A DNA stretch of 64,000 nt from an uncultured Spirochaetia bacterium (GTDB taxonomy: Bacteria; Spirochaetota; Spirochaetia; CAKZLE01), in the NCBI GenBank assembly GCA_937125225.1, contig CAKZLE010000020.1, forward strand, positions 310,001-374,000, given 5' to 3'. Both the position numbers and the translations under genes were made by a program. The notes beneath the pieces are model-generated. The model saw only the letters and a program-made list of their open reading frames with translations. It did no database searches and had not been told where the DNA came from. Numbering within the stretch: the first letter of the stretch is position 1; every line of letters starts with the position of its first letter. Below, piece after piece: positions 63,496 through 64,000 of the stretch.

Positions 63496-64000
63496 TCACA
63501 TATAGGCTTTGATCACCATTCTGACCACTAAGATCGTGATACTGAGCTTTATGATCAGTCCATACCATCTGCTATCGAACTTCCCGATTGCCCTCTTACC
63601 CAGGAAGTTTCCCAGGATAAGTGCAGGGATCGCCAGTAGAATATAGAGATACCACTCGAAGAGAACGAAACCTGAGAGGGTATAGATGATGATCTTGAAG
63701 ATATGGATCGGTACCTGACAGGCTGCTTTTGTGGTAACGAAACTGTCCTTCTCAAGCTTGGAGTTGAAGAAGAATGGGGCTGTCAAGGGTCCTGTCGCCC
63801 CGATGAACAATGAGAGAAACGATGATATTGCACCTACGACAAAGAACTTACCTGGAAAGTTGACACTCTTGAGGATCACAGGGAACCAGGTGAAGGTCAG
63901 CATGGCGACTGCAAGTATCAGGATCGAATAGGTCGAAGAGAAGGTCTTGTCTATGGGGAAACCCGCAAGTGATCCTATGGTGGCACCGACAGTGAACATG
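63496..64000 (-). CDS. TauE/SafE family permease, C-terminal part (cut by window edge)
   Basis: About 168 residues are visible and the frame runs off the right edge; the family usually has about 250, so some 80 N-terminal residues are missing. There are five or so hydrophobic segments. The glycine/proline-rich repeat motif FIGATGPLTAPFFF and the second-half motif ILGNFLGKRA are typical. The family exports sulfite or organosulfur compounds or imports small acids; the substrate is unknown. Confidence 0.85.
   Translation of the reverse strand, partial: MFTVGATIGSLAGFPIDKTFSSTYSILILAVAMLTFTWFPVILKSVNFPGKFFVVGAISSFLSLFIGATGPLTAPFFFNSKLEKDSFVTTKAACQVPIHIFKIIIYTLSGFVLFEWYLYILLAIPALILGNFLGKRAIGKFDSRWYGLIIKLSITILVVRMVIKAYM

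Overview
The window looks like the chromosome of a free-living, probably anaerobic bacterium, most likely a spirochaete (Spirochaetota). This is an inference. It rests on the solute-binding protein with an FAGGAQE-type signal peptide end, tandem Lol-type nucleotidase lipoproteins, a 7TM-DISM/GGDEF protein, a BMP-type ABC importer, and corrinoid and molybdenum enzymes. No rRNA or other decisive marker is present. Genes are closely packed on both strands. Two tRNA genes (Arg-UCU, Pro-UGG) lie together. No CRISPR array, insertion sequence or prophage was seen.

Layout. 0-3.5 kb: glutamate synthase (gltB, cut by the window edge, and gltD). 3.6-8.6 kb, minus strand: an MFS transporter, beta-galactosidase and a TetR regulator that overlaps the lacZ end, with a perfect 17-bp palindrome in front of lacZ. 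8.7-12.6 kb: cobalamin adenosyltransferase, an EamA exporter, a DtxR-type regulator, a Gfo/Idh oxidoreductase and an XRE-cupin regulator. 12.7-14.9 kb: tdh-kbl threonine catabolism behind a consensus promoter. 14.9-18.9 kb: exonuclease I facing an SRAP-umuD-umuC mutagenesis/repair cassette. 19.3-23.2 kb: two paralogous 5'-nucleotidase lipoproteins; the first has lost its metal ligands. 23.3-35.3 kb: assorted metabolic, membrane and cyclic-di-GMP genes, ilvE, tRNAs, tex and an MscS channel.

35.4-50.9 kb is the most interesting part. A BMP/ABC importer (binding protein, ATPase, two permeases) runs directly into a reductive activator of corrinoid proteins. Next come a methyltransferase of the monomethylamine methyltransferase (MtmB) family with no pyrrolysine, its corrinoid protein, a DUF1638 protein, a YgfM/XdhD-type molybdenum hydroxylase, and a UroD-type methyltransferase fused to a thioredoxin-like domain. 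I propose a system that imports a small N-methylated compound, perhaps a purine or other N-heterocycle, hydroxylates its ring and removes the methyl group to a corrinoid. The substrate is unknown. A sigma-54-like promoter lies upstream of the importer, and a run of hairpins precedes the methyltransferase.

51-64 kb: a third diguanylate cyclase, nth, rpmB, and thrA-thrC. The aspartokinase half of ThrA looks catalytically dead. The galT-galK operon and a divergent LacI regulator share a palindromic operator. A lipoprotein, guanine deaminase and a TauE/SafE permease cut by the edge follow.

A recurring promoter style is visible. About eight genes without a Shine-Dalgarno sequence have a -10 hexamer ending 6-9 nt before the ATG, which suggests leaderless transcripts. 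Several other genes have extended -10 boxes (TGnTATACT) followed by a good ribosome binding site.
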